Below are positions 25,067 through 33,633 of a DNA stretch of 64,000 nucleotides, piece after piece (the stretch's first letter is position 1; each line of letters opens with the position of its first letter). Under the pieces are notes generated by a model. It was not told where the DNA came from. It saw only the letters and a program-made list of their open reading frames with translations, and ran no database searches. The stretch is from Pseudomonas fluorescens (GTDB taxonomy: Bacteria > Pseudomonadota > Gammaproteobacteria > Pseudomonadales > Pseudomonadaceae), in contig NZ_JSAK01000002.1 in assembly GCF_000802965.1 (NCBI RefSeq), positions 124,001-188,000 of the forward strand. The letters run 5' to 3'. Both the position numbers and the translations under genes were made by a program.

Positions 25067-25091
25067 AGCCCCTGATTCCAGGGGCTTTTTT
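25067..25091 (+). terminator. intrinsic terminator of mltD
   Basis: AGCCCCTG-ATTC-CAGGGGCT followed by a T-run lies six bases past the mltD stop. Confidence 0.9.
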
Positions 25092-25100
25092 ATGTTCAAT

Positions 25101-25197
25101 CCTGTAGGAGCCGGCTCGCTGGTGATGGGTGCGCCGCGTTTAACCTGTCACAACGCGTCATCGTTAACGACCATCACCAGCAAGCCGGCTCCTACGG
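25101..25197. repeat. REP-type inverted pair, second sequence family
   Basis: TGTAGGAGCCGGCTCGCTGG...CCAGCAAGCCGGCTCCTAC face each other between mltD and the SBP gene. The core differs from the CTGCCGAAGG family found elsewhere in the window. Confidence 0.8.
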
Positions 25198-25314
25198 AAA
25201 ATCGCAAATCCTGACCCGCTGACATTACCCTTCAAGCCTCCGTCTTTTTCCTGTCCATACAAGCTGTTACTGTACCGACCACCAAGCCCAAGCCGCCCGG
25301 ATCGGATTCCTTAT

Positions 25315-27147
25315 TTGAAGCGTCCCCTCCTCCTGCTCCTGATCAGCCTGGCCTTGAGCTCCACCGCAAGCGCGTCGATCAGCGAAAGCCATGGTTATGC
25401 GCAGTTCGGCACGCTCAAGTACCCGGCCAGATTTACCCATTTCGACTGGGTCAACCCGCAAGCGCCCAAGGGCGGTACGTTGCGGGTGATGGCGTTTGGC
25501 ACCTTCGATACGCTCAACCCGTACACCTTCAAGGGCACCAGCCCGGTTGCCACACCCAACTTCCTGCAATACGGCATCAACGAGCTCAACGAACCGCTGA
25601 TGGTCGGCACCGGCCAATACGCGCCATCCGGCGACGAACCGACTTCCAGTTATGGCCTGATTGCCCAATCGGTTGAGTACAGCGAAGACCGCAGCTGGGT
25701 GGTGTTCAACCTGCGCCCGGAAGCGCGCTTCCACGATGGCACCCCGATCACGGCCTACGACGTGGCGTTCTCCTACCGCTTGCTGCTCAAGGAAGGTCAT
25801 CCGCAGTACCGCACCAATCTTCAGGAAGTGTTGCGGGTCGACATCCTCAACCCGCAACGCATTCGCTTCGTCTTCAAGCGTGCCGGCAATCCGCTGTTGA
25901 TCCTGCGCCTGGGCGAGTTGCCGGTGCTGCCGCAGCACTACTGGAAAGGACGCGACTTCAAGGCCACGACCTTCGAACCGCCATTGGGCAGCGGACCGTA
26001 TCGCGTAACGTCGGTGACTCCGGGGCGGCAGATCGTTCTCGAGCGGGTCAAGGACTACTGGGGCAAAGATCTGCCGGTCAACCGTGGCAAGTACAACTTC
26101 GATCGCATGGAAGTCGAGTTCTACCGCGACAGCGACGTGGCCTTCGAAGCGTTCAAGGCCGGCGAATTCGACATCTACATTGAGCACCAGGCAAAGAACT
26201 GGGACACCGGCTACAACTTCCCGGCAATCCGCCGTGGCGAGGTGATCAAGGCGCAAATTCCGCACCAGATCCCGACACAGACCCAAGGCCTGTTCATGAA
26301 CAGCCGCCGACCGACGTTCGCCGAGGCCAAGGTGCGTGAAGCGTTGGGATTGATGTTCGACTTCGAGTGGACCAATCGCACCCTATTCAGCGGCGCCTAT
26401 AAGCGCGCCATGAGTTACTACCCCAACAGCGAGTTTTCTGCCACCGGCCTGCCGGTCGGTCATGAATGGCTGATGCTCAAACCGTTTCGCGAGCAATTGC
26501 CCGCCAAGCTGTTCATCGAGCCTTTCAGCCTGTCGCAGACCCAAGGCCGCGGCATCCCCCGGGAAACCATGCGCAAAGCCCTGGCCCTGCTTGCCGAGGC
26601 CGGCTGGAAGCTCAATGGCCAGCGTTTACAGGACGCGACTGGGCAACCGTTGCGCCTGGAGATCCTGCTGGTCAACCCGAACCTGGAACGCATTCTTCAG
26701 CCTTACGTCGAGAACCTCGCCAGCATTGGCGTCGACGCCAAGCTGCGCACGGTCGATCGCGCCCAGTACAAGCAGCGCCTCGACCAGTTCGATTTCGACA
26801 TGATCCTGATGACCCTCAACCAGACCCTCAGTCCCGGCCTGGAACAATGGCAGTATTTCCACTCCAGCCAGGTCGGGGTCAAAGGCAGCAAGAATTACGC
26901 AGGCATCGCCAACCCGGTGGTCGATCATTTGCTCGAACAATTGCTCGCAGCGAAGAGTCGCGATGAGCAAGTCGCCGCCGGCAAGGCCCTCGACCGGGTG
27001 CTGCTGTGGCAGCACTACATCATTCCCAACTGGTACCTCAATTATCATCGCCTGGCCTACCGAAACCGGTTCGCCTTTGTCACCACGCCGCCCTATACCC
27101 TGGGCCTGAGCGCGTGGTGGCTGAAGTCTTCGGAGAAAGATCAATGA
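25315..27147 (+). CDS. nppA1: peptide ABC transporter substrate-binding protein 1
   Basis: The 610-residue periplasmic solute-binding protein (family 5) has a signal peptide over about residues 1-20 (MKRPLLLLLISLALSSTASA) and the YejA-type start YAQFGTLKYPARFTHFDWVN. YejA/NppA proteins capture peptides and peptidyl-nucleoside antibiotics for the YejBEF/Npp transporter. Gene order (mltD, two binding proteins, two permeases, ATPase, fabI) matches the npp locus of P. aeruginosa. The start is TTG, because no ATG precedes the signal peptide. Its stop overlaps the next gene's start. Confidence 0.9.
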   Translation: MKRPLLLLLISLALSSTASASISESHGYAQFGTLKYPARFTHFDWVNPQAPKGGTLRVMAFGTFDTLNPYTFKGTSPVATPNFLQYGINELNEPLMVGTGQYAPSGDEPTSSYGLIAQSVEYSEDRSWVVFNLRPEARFHDGTPITAYDVAFSYRLLLKEGHPQYRTNLQEVLRVDILNPQRIRFVFKRAGNPLLILRLGELPVLPQHYWKGRDFKATTFEPPLGSGPYRVTSVTPGRQIVLERVKDYWGKDLPVNRGKYNFDRMEVEFYRDSDVAFEAFKAGEFDIYIEHQAKNWDTGYNFPAIRRGEVIKAQIPHQIPTQTQGLFMNSRRPTFAEAKVREALGLMFDFEWTNRTLFSGAYKRAMSYYPNSEFSATGLPVGHEWLMLKPFREQLPAKLFIEPFSLSQTQGRGIPRETMRKALALLAEAGWKLNGQRLQDATGQPLRLEILLVNPNLERILQPYVENLASIGVDAKLRTVDRAQYKQRLDQFDFDMILMTLNQTLSPGLEQWQYFHSSQVGVKGSKNYAGIANPVVDHLLEQLLAAKSRDEQVAAGKALDRVLLWQHYIIPNWYLNYHRLAYRNRFAFVTTPPYTLGLSAWWLKSSEKDQ

Positions 27148-28985
27148 AACCCGCAAGTGCCCTGCTCCTGCAGGCCAGCGCCCTGTTGTTCGCCGGGCTG
27201 GCCTGTGCCGCTCCGCAGCATGCGTTGACCCTGTACAACGAGCCGCCGAAATACCCGGCCGATTTCAAATACTTCGATTACGTCAATCCGGATGCACCCA
27301 AGGGCGGAAAATTCCGTCAGGCCGGTTTCGGTGGCTTCGACAGCCTCAATCCGTTCATCAGCAAGGGCGTCGCCGCCGACGACATCAATTTGATCTATGA
27401 CACCCTGGCCAAGCAGGGCCTGGATGAACCGTTCACCGAGTACGGTCTGGTCGCCGGCAAGATCGAAAAGGCTCCGGACAATTCCTGGGTGCGTTTCTAT
27501 CTGCGTCCGCAAGCGCGCTTCCACGATGGCCATCCGATCCGTGCCGAAGATGTGGTGTTCAGCTTCCAGACCCTGATCAAGGATGGCGCGCCGATGTTCC
27601 GCGGCTACTACAGCGACGTCGAAGACGTGGTTGCCGAAGATCCGCTGACGGTGCTGTTCAAGTTCAAGCACAACAACAACCGCGAGTTGCCGCTGATTCT
27701 CGGCCAGTTGCCGGTGCTGCCCAAACATTGGTGGGCCAGTCGCGATTTCAACAAAGGCAACCTGGAAATTCCGCTGGGCAGCGGTCCCTACAAAGTCGCC
27801 GAAGTAAAGGCCGGACGCTCGGTGCGCTATGAGCGAGTGAAGGACTACTGGGGCAAGGACCTGCCGGTCAACCGCGGGTTCTACAACTTCGACGTGATGA
27901 TCACCGACTATTACCGCGACAACACCGTGGCGCTCGAAGCGCTGAAGGCCGGGCAGTTCGACTACTGGCTGGAGATGACTGCGAAGAACTGGGCCAATGC
28001 CTACAACATCCCGGCCGTGACCGAAGGCCGGCTGATCAAAGAGCAGATCGCCAACGGAAACCCCACTGGCATGCAGGGCTTCGTGTTCAACTTGCGGCGT
28101 CCGGTATTCCAGGACGTGCGTGTGCGCCAGGCCCTGACCCTGTTGCTGGACTTCGAATGGACCAACAAGCAGTTGTTCAACGGCGCCTACGCGCGCACCC
28201 GCAGTTATTTCGAGAACTCGGAAATGGCTGCTACGGGCCTGCCGGATGACGATCAACTGGCGATTCTCGACCCATTCCGCGGCAAGATTCCGGAGCAGGT
28301 GTTCAGCGAAGCCTTCCAGAACCCGATGACCGACGGCAGCGGCATGATCCGCACCCAGCAGCGCAAAGCCTACCAACTGCTGCAAGAGGCTGGCTGGCGC
28401 ATCGTTGATGACAAGATGGTCGATGCCACCGGCAAACCAGTGAGCATCGAATTCCTGTTGGCGCAAACCGAATTCGAACGGGTGTTGTTGCCGTTCAAGC
28501 GTAACCTCAGCGACCTGGGCATCGATCTGGTGATTCGCCGGGTCGACGTCTCGCAATACGTCAACCGCGTGCGCTCGCGGGACTTCGACATGATTGTCGG
28601 CAGCTTCCCGCAATCCAACTCGCCGGGCAACGAACAGCGCGAGTTCTGGATGACCGCCGCCGCCGACAAACCTGGCAGCCGCAATTCCATGGGACTCAAA
28701 GACCCGGTGGTGGACCAACTGGTCGAGCAACTGATCAATGCCGATTCGCGCAAAAGCTTGGTGGCCCACGCCCGCGCACTGGACCGGGTGCTGCAATGGG
28801 GCTATTACGTGATTCCCAACTGGCACATCAAAACCTGGCGCGTGGCCTACTGGAACCACATCGGTCATCCAAAGGTCTCGCCTAAATATGACATCGGCAT
28901 CGCCACCTGGTGGGTCAAGCCCGATGCCAAACCGGCTATAGAGATCGAAACCAAATTGCAAGCCGACCCTGCGGGCACGGAGTAA
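27144..28985 (+). CDS. nppA2: peptide ABC transporter substrate-binding protein 2
   Basis: The 613-residue second family-5 binding protein has a signal peptide ending near residue 22 (LFAGLACA). It shares long stretches with nppA1 (for example [16 protein letters not shown] in both), so the two arose by duplication. It belongs to the same operon: its ATG overlaps the upstream stop in ATGA, and the permease gene follows after four bases. Two binding proteins feeding one permease pair suggests a wider ligand range. Confidence 0.9.
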   Translation: MKPASALLLQASALLFAGLACAAPQHALTLYNEPPKYPADFKYFDYVNPDAPKGGKFRQAGFGGFDSLNPFISKGVAADDINLIYDTLAKQGLDEPFTEYGLVAGKIEKAPDNSWVRFYLRPQARFHDGHPIRAEDVVFSFQTLIKDGAPMFRGYYSDVEDVVAEDPLTVLFKFKHNNNRELPLILGQLPVLPKHWWASRDFNKGNLEIPLGSGPYKVAEVKAGRSVRYERVKDYWGKDLPVNRGFYNFDVMITDYYRDNTVALEALKAGQFDYWLEMTAKNWANAYNIPAVTEGRLIKEQIANGNPTGMQGFVFNLRRPVFQDVRVRQALTLLLDFEWTNKQLFNGAYARTRSYFENSEMAATGLPDDDQLAILDPFRGKIPEQVFSEAFQNPMTDGSGMIRTQQRKAYQLLQEAGWRIVDDKMVDATGKPVSIEFLLAQTEFERVLLPFKRNLSDLGIDLVIRRVDVSQYVNRVRSRDFDMIVGSFPQSNSPGNEQREFWMTAAADKPGSRNSMGLKDPVVDQLVEQLINADSRKSLVAHARALDRVLQWGYYVIPNWHIKTWRVAYWNHIGHPKVSPKYDIGIATWWVKPDAKPAIEIETKLQADPAGTE

Positions 28986-28989
28986 TCAG

Positions 28990-30063
28990 ATGCTGGCGTA
29001 TATTTTTCGGCGACTGCTGCTGATCATTCCGACACTGTTCGGCATTTTGCTGATCAACTTCGTGATCATCCAGGCTGCCCCCGGTGGGCCGGTGGAACAG
29101 ATGATCGCCAAGCTCGAAGGCTTCGAAGGCGCCACCAGCCGCATCGCTGGCGGTGGTGCCGAAGTGTCCGTGGCCGGCTCCGCCTATCGCGGCGCGCAAG
29201 GCCTGGACCCGGCGCTGATCAAGGAAATCGAGCACATGTACGGCTTCGACAAGTCGGCACCGGAACGCTTGTGGATCATGGTCAAGAACTACGCGTCGCT
29301 GGATTTCGGCGACAGTTTTTTCCGCGACGCCAAGGTTATCGACCTGATCAAGGAAAAGATGCCGGTGTCGATCTCCCTCGGGCTGTGGAGCACCCTGATC
29401 ATGTACCTGGTGTCGATCCCGCTGGGTATCGCCAAGGCCACGCGACACGGTAGCCACTTCGACGTCTGGACCAGTTCGGCGATCATCGTCGGCTACGCGA
29501 TTCCGGCGTTCCTGTTCGCCATCCTGTTGATCGTGGTGTTTGCCGGTGGCAGTTACCTCGACTGGTTCCCGTTGCGCGGGCTGACCTCGAACAACTTCGA
29601 TGAGCTGAGCATGGGAGGCAAGATCCTCGATTACTTCTGGCACCTGGCGCTTCCCGTGACTGCACTGGTAATCGGCAACTTCGCGACCATGACGCTGCTG
29701 ACCAAAAACAGTTTCCTCGATGAAATCAACAAGCAGTACGTCGTGACCGCCAAGGCCAAGGGCCTGACCAACCATCGCGTGCTTTACGGCCACGTGTTCC
29801 GCAACGCCATGTTGCTGGTGATTGCCGGGTTCCCGTCGGCGTTCATCGGGATCTTCTTCACCGGTTCGTTGCTGGTGGAAGTGATTTTCTCCCTCGACGG
29901 ACTCGGCCTGATGAGTTTCGAGGCGGCAATCAACCGCGATTACCCGGTGGTGTTCGGCACACTGTTCATCTTCACCCTGCTCGGGCTGGTGGTGAAGCTG
30001 ATCGGTGACCTAACCTACACCTTTGTCGATCCACGAATTGACTTCGAAAGCCGGGAGCATTGA
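28990..30063 (+). CDS. nppB: peptide ABC transporter permease, YejB-like
   Basis: The 357-residue inner-membrane protein has the DppB/YejB pattern: an N-terminal helix ([20 protein letters not shown]), a large periplasmic loop, four to five later helices, and the EAA-type cytoplasmic loop ([30 protein letters not shown]) that contacts the ATPase. It is half of the permease pair with the next gene, which begins one base after its stop. Confidence 0.93.
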   Translation: MLAYIFRRLLLIIPTLFGILLINFVIIQAAPGGPVEQMIAKLEGFEGATSRIAGGGAEVSVAGSAYRGAQGLDPALIKEIEHMYGFDKSAPERLWIMVKNYASLDFGDSFFRDAKVIDLIKEKMPVSISLGLWSTLIMYLVSIPLGIAKATRHGSHFDVWTSSAIIVGYAIPAFLFAILLIVVFAGGSYLDWFPLRGLTSNNFDELSMGGKILDYFWHLALPVTALVIGNFATMTLLTKNSFLDEINKQYVVTAKAKGLTNHRVLYGHVFRNAMLLVIAGFPSAFIGIFFTGSLLVEVIFSLDGLGLMSFEAAINRDYPVVFGTLFIFTLLGLVVKLIGDLTYTFVDPRIDFESREH

Positions 30064-30064
30064 G

Positions 30065-31084
30065 ATGAACCTGTCCCCTCTCAATCGCCGCCGCTTCGAA
30101 CTGTTCAAGGCCAACAAGCGAGGCTGGTGGTCGCTTTGGCTGTTCCTGATTCTGTTCGGTGCCAGCCTCGGCGCCGAGTTGATCGCCAACGACAAGCCGC
30201 TGGTGGTGCATTACGACAACAACTGGTACTTCCCGGCGCTCAAGCGTTACCCGGAAACCACCTTCGGCGGCGAGTTTCCGCTGGAGGCCAACTACAAGAG
30301 CCCGTACATCCGCGAACTGCTCAAGGCCAAGGACGCCTGGGTGCTGTGGGCGCCGATTCCCTACAGTTACCAGAGCATCAACTACGACCTGAGAGTTCCG
30401 GCTCCGGCCCCACCGTCCACCGACAACCTGTTGGGCACTGATGATCAGGGTCGCGATGTGTTGGCCCGGGTGATTTACGGCTTCCGCGTTTCGGTGTTGT
30501 TCGCCCTGACGCTGACCATTCTCAGCTCGATCATCGGCGTCATCGCGGGCGCCTTGCAGGGTTTCTATGGCGGCTGGGTGGATCTGGCGGGACAGCGCTT
30601 CCTGGAGATCTGGTCGGGGTTGCCGGTGCTGTATCTGCTGATCATCCTCGCCAGTTTCGTCCAACCGAACTTCTGGTGGCTGCTGGGGATCATGCTGCTG
30701 TTCTCCTGGATGAGCCTGGTGGATGTGGTGCGTGCCGAATTCCTGCGTGGGCGTAATCTGGAATACGTGCGCGCTGCACGGGCCCTGGGCATGCAAAACG
30801 GTGCCATCATGTTCCGCCACATTCTGCCCAACGCCATGGTCTCGACCATGACCTTCATGCCGTTCATCCTGACCGGCGCCATCGGCACCCTGACGGCACT
30901 GGATTTCCTCGGCTTCGGCTTGCCGGCAGGCAGCCCGTCACTGGGTGAACTGGTGGCCCAGGGTAAATCCAACCTGCAAGCGCCGTGGCTCGGAATGAGC
31001 GCGTTTGCCGTGCTGGCGTTGATGTTGAGTTTGCTGGTGTTCATCGGCGAGTCCGCTCGCGATGCCTTCGACCCGAGGAAGTGA
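30065..31084 (+). CDS. nppC: peptide ABC transporter permease, YejE-like
   Basis: The 339-residue permease is of the DppC/YejE type. Its N-terminus (RRRFELFKANKRGWWSLWLF) is the usual cytoplasmic segment before helix 1. The segment LLGTDDQGRDVLARVIYGFR and the EAA loop (VRAARALGMQNGAIMFRHIL, PNAMVSTM) are family signatures. ATG 30065 is used, and the 14 extra upstream codons overlap nppB. It is coupled to nppB and nppD with one-base gaps. Confidence 0.93.
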   Translation: MNLSPLNRRRFELFKANKRGWWSLWLFLILFGASLGAELIANDKPLVVHYDNNWYFPALKRYPETTFGGEFPLEANYKSPYIRELLKAKDAWVLWAPIPYSYQSINYDLRVPAPAPPSTDNLLGTDDQGRDVLARVIYGFRVSVLFALTLTILSSIIGVIAGALQGFYGGWVDLAGQRFLEIWSGLPVLYLLIILASFVQPNFWWLLGIMLLFSWMSLVDVVRAEFLRGRNLEYVRAARALGMQNGAIMFRHILPNAMVSTMTFMPFILTGAIGTLTALDFLGFGLPAGSPSLGELVAQGKSNLQAPWLGMSAFAVLALMLSLLVFIGESARDAFDPRK

Positions 31085-31085
31085 A

Positions 31086-32696
31086 ATGAATCAGGACAAT
31101 CTGATCGAAGTGCGCGACCTCTCCGTCGAATTCGTCGTCGGTGAGCGCTCGCAACGTGTAGTCGAGGGTGTCAGCTTCGATATCAGGCGCGGTGAAACCC
31201 TGGCGCTGGTAGGTGAAAGTGGTTCCGGTAAATCGGTGACGGCGCATTCGATCCTGCGCCTGCTGCCCTACCCGCTCGCCCGGCATCCGTCCGGCACCAT
31301 CGAGTATTCCGGGCAGGATCTGCTCAGCCTCAAGGAAAAAACCATCCGTCACATCCGCGGCAACCGGATCGCGATGATCTTCCAGGAGCCGATGACCTCG
31401 CTCAACCCGCTGCACTCGATCGAGAAGCAGATCAACGAGGTGCTGGGCATCCACAAGGGTCTGGTCGGCAAAGTGGCGACTAAACGCACCCTTGAATTGC
31501 TGGAGATGGTTGGCATTCCTGAGCCGGAAAAGCGCCTCAAGGCCCTGCCACACGAATTGTCCGGCGGCCAGCGCCAGCGCGTCATGATTGCCATGGCCTT
31601 GGCCAACGAGCCGGAACTGTTGATTGCCGACGAGCCGACCACCGCACTGGACGTGACCGTTCAGCTGAAAATCCTCGAATTGCTCAAGGAATTGCAGGCC
31701 CGTTTGGGCATGGCGTTGCTGCTGATCAGCCACGATTTGAACCTGGTGAAAAGAATTGCGCATCGCGTATGTGTCATGCAGCGCGGTTGCATCGTCGAAC
31801 AGGCATCGTGCGAAGAGTTGTTCCGCGCGCCGCAGCATCCGTACACTCGGACCCTGCTGGCAGCGGAGCCAAGCGGCGCACCGGCGACCAACGTGATTGG
31901 CCCGCCATTGCTGGCGGTCGAGGACTTGAAAGTCTGGTTCCCGATCAAGAAAGGCTTGCTGAAAAAGACCGTGGATTACGTCAAAGCGGTCGATGGCATC
32001 AATTTCAGCCTGCCTCAGGGCCAGACCCTGGGGATTGTGGGAGAAAGCGGTTCCGGCAAATCGACTCTGGGTCTGGCGATCCTGCGGTTGATCGGCAGTA
32101 CCGGCGCCATCCGGTTTGAAGGCAAGCAGCTAGACTGCCTGACGCAGCAGCTGGTTCGACCGCTTCGGCGGGAGATGCAGGTGGTGTTTCAGGACCCGTT
32201 CGGCAGCCTGAGCCCACGGATGTGCGTGAGCCAGATCGTTGGCGAAGGCCTGCGGATCCACAAAATGGGCACCGAGGCGGAACAGGAACAAGCGATAATT
32301 GCAGCACTCAAGGAGGTAGGCCTGGACCCGGAAACCCGGAACCGCTACCCCCACGAATTTTCCGGCGGGCAGCGGCAGCGAATCGCCATTGCCCGGGCAC
32401 TGGTGCTAAAACCGGCGTTGATTCTGCTGGACGAGCCGACGTCGGCCCTCGACCGCACCGTGCAACGCCAAGTGGTGGAGCTTTTGCGTTCACTGCAAAG
32501 CAAGTACAACCTGACGTATCTGTTTATCAGCCATGACCTGGCTGTGGTGAAAGCGCTGAGCCACCAGCTGATGGTGGTCAAGCATGGCCAAGTGGTCGAA
32601 CAGGGAGACGCGCAAAGCATTTTTGCCGCCCCCCAACATCCGTATACACAGCAGTTGCTGGAAGCCGCTTTCCTGGCTCCAGCCACTGCGCAATAA
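31086..32696 (+). CDS. nppD: peptide ABC transporter, double ATP-binding protein
   Basis: The 536-residue protein fuses two ABC ATPase domains. Domain 1 has Walker A LVGESGSGKSVTA, signature LSGGQRQRV and Walker B LLIADEPTTALD. Domain 2 has Walker A VGESGSGKSTLG, signature FSGGQRQRI and Walker B ILLDEPTSALD. This is the YejF arrangement and powers the NppBC permease. It is the last gene of nppA1A2BCD, 20 bases before fabI. Confidence 0.94.
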   Translation: MNQDNLIEVRDLSVEFVVGERSQRVVEGVSFDIRRGETLALVGESGSGKSVTAHSILRLLPYPLARHPSGTIEYSGQDLLSLKEKTIRHIRGNRIAMIFQEPMTSLNPLHSIEKQINEVLGIHKGLVGKVATKRTLELLEMVGIPEPEKRLKALPHELSGGQRQRVMIAMALANEPELLIADEPTTALDVTVQLKILELLKELQARLGMALLLISHDLNLVKRIAHRVCVMQRGCIVEQASCEELFRAPQHPYTRTLLAAEPSGAPATNVIGPPLLAVEDLKVWFPIKKGLLKKTVDYVKAVDGINFSLPQGQTLGIVGESGSGKSTLGLAILRLIGSTGAIRFEGKQLDCLTQQLVRPLRREMQVVFQDPFGSLSPRMCVSQIVGEGLRIHKMGTEAEQEQAIIAALKEVGLDPETRNRYPHEFSGGQRQRIAIARALVLKPALILLDEPTSALDRTVQRQVVELLRSLQSKYNLTYLFISHDLAVVKALSHQLMVVKHGQVVEQGDAQSIFAAPQHPYTQQLLEAAFLAPATAQ

Positions 32697-32716
32697 CCTG
32701 AAAAGAGGAGCAACAC

Positions 32717-33511
32717 ATGGGTTTTCTCGCCGGTAAGCGCGTACTGATCGTCGGTGTCGCCAGCAAGCTGTCCATCGCATCCGGCATCGCTGCCGCCATG
32801 CATCGCGAGGGCGCTGAGCTTGCCTTCACTTATCAGAACGACAAACTCAAGGGTCGTGTCGAAGAGTTCGCACAAGGCTGGGGCTCCAGCCCTGAGCTGT
32901 GCTTCCCGTGCGACGTAGCCAGCGACGCCGAAATCGCCAAGGTCTTCGAAGAGCTGAGCAAGAAGTGGGATGGCCTGGACTGCATCGTGCACTCCGTGGG
33001 CTTCGCCCCGGGCGACCAACTGGACGGCGACTTCACCGAAGCCACCACCCGTGAAGGTTTCCGCATCGCTCACGACATCAGCGCCTACAGCTTCGTAGCC
33101 CTGGCCAAGGCCGGTCGCGAAATGATGAAAGGCCGCAACGGCAGCCTGCTGACCCTGTCGTACCTGGGCGCCGAGCGCACCATGCCGAACTACAACGTCA
33201 TGGGCATGGCCAAGGCTTCCCTGGAAGCTGGCGTACGTTACCTGGCCGGCTCCCTGGGCCCGGACGGCACTCGCGTCAACTGCGTGTCGGCTGGCCCGAT
33301 CCGTACCCTCGCGGCTTCCGGCATCAAGAACTTCCGCAAGATGCTGGCCGCCAACGAAGCGCAAACCCCGCTGCGTCGCAACGTCACCATCGACGAAGTC
33401 GGCAACGCCGGCGCCTTCCTGTGCTCGGACCTCGCATCCGGCATCAGCGGCGAAATCATGTACGTGGACGGTGGCTTCAACACCACGGCCATGGGCAATA
33501 TCGAAGAGTGA
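32717..33511 (+). CDS. fabI: enoyl-[acyl-carrier-protein] reductase (NADH)
   Basis: The 264-residue short-chain reductase completes each fatty-acid elongation cycle by reducing enoyl-ACP. Family marks are the start [20 protein letters not shown], the catalytic Tyr-x6-Lys in [20 protein letters not shown], and the following [13 protein letters not shown] and [12 protein letters not shown] strong AAGAGGAG site precedes the ATG. It follows the npp operon, as in other Pseudomonas, and is closed by a terminator. Confidence 0.97.
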   Translation: MGFLAGKRVLIVGVASKLSIASGIAAAMHREGAELAFTYQNDKLKGRVEEFAQGWGSSPELCFPCDVASDAEIAKVFEELSKKWDGLDCIVHSVGFAPGDQLDGDFTEATTREGFRIAHDISAYSFVALAKAGREMMKGRNGSLLTLSYLGAERTMPNYNVMGMAKASLEAGVRYLAGSLGPDGTRVNCVSAGPIRTLAASGIKNFRKMLAANEAQTPLRRNVTIDEVGNAGAFLCSDLASGISGEIMYVDGGFNTTAMGNIEE

Positions 33512-33527
33512 TCTTCGGTTAGCCAAT

Positions 33528-33556
33528 AAAAAACCCGCCTGCCTGGCGGGTTTTTT
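33528..33556 (+). terminator. intrinsic terminator of fabI
   Basis: AAAAAACCCGCC and GGCGGGTTTTTT pair across five bases, 16 bases past the fabI stop. Confidence 0.92.
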
Positions 33557-33564
33557 ATGTGTTC

Positions 33565-33627
33565 AAGATCAAAAGATCGCAGCCTTCGGCAGTTCCCCTG
33601 TAGGAGCTGCCGAAGGCTGCGATCTTT
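33565..33627. repeat. REP-type inverted pair
   Basis: Short facing pair of the GATCAAAAGATCGCAGCC / CCTGTAGGAGCTGCCGAAGG family between fabI and the helicase gene. Confidence 0.85.
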
Positions 33628-33633
33628 GGAGGT

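Noticed and set aside
27141..28961. 606-codon antisense frame over nppA2
   Set aside because: Long antisense frames are common over high-GC genes. The sense strand encodes a clear binding protein.
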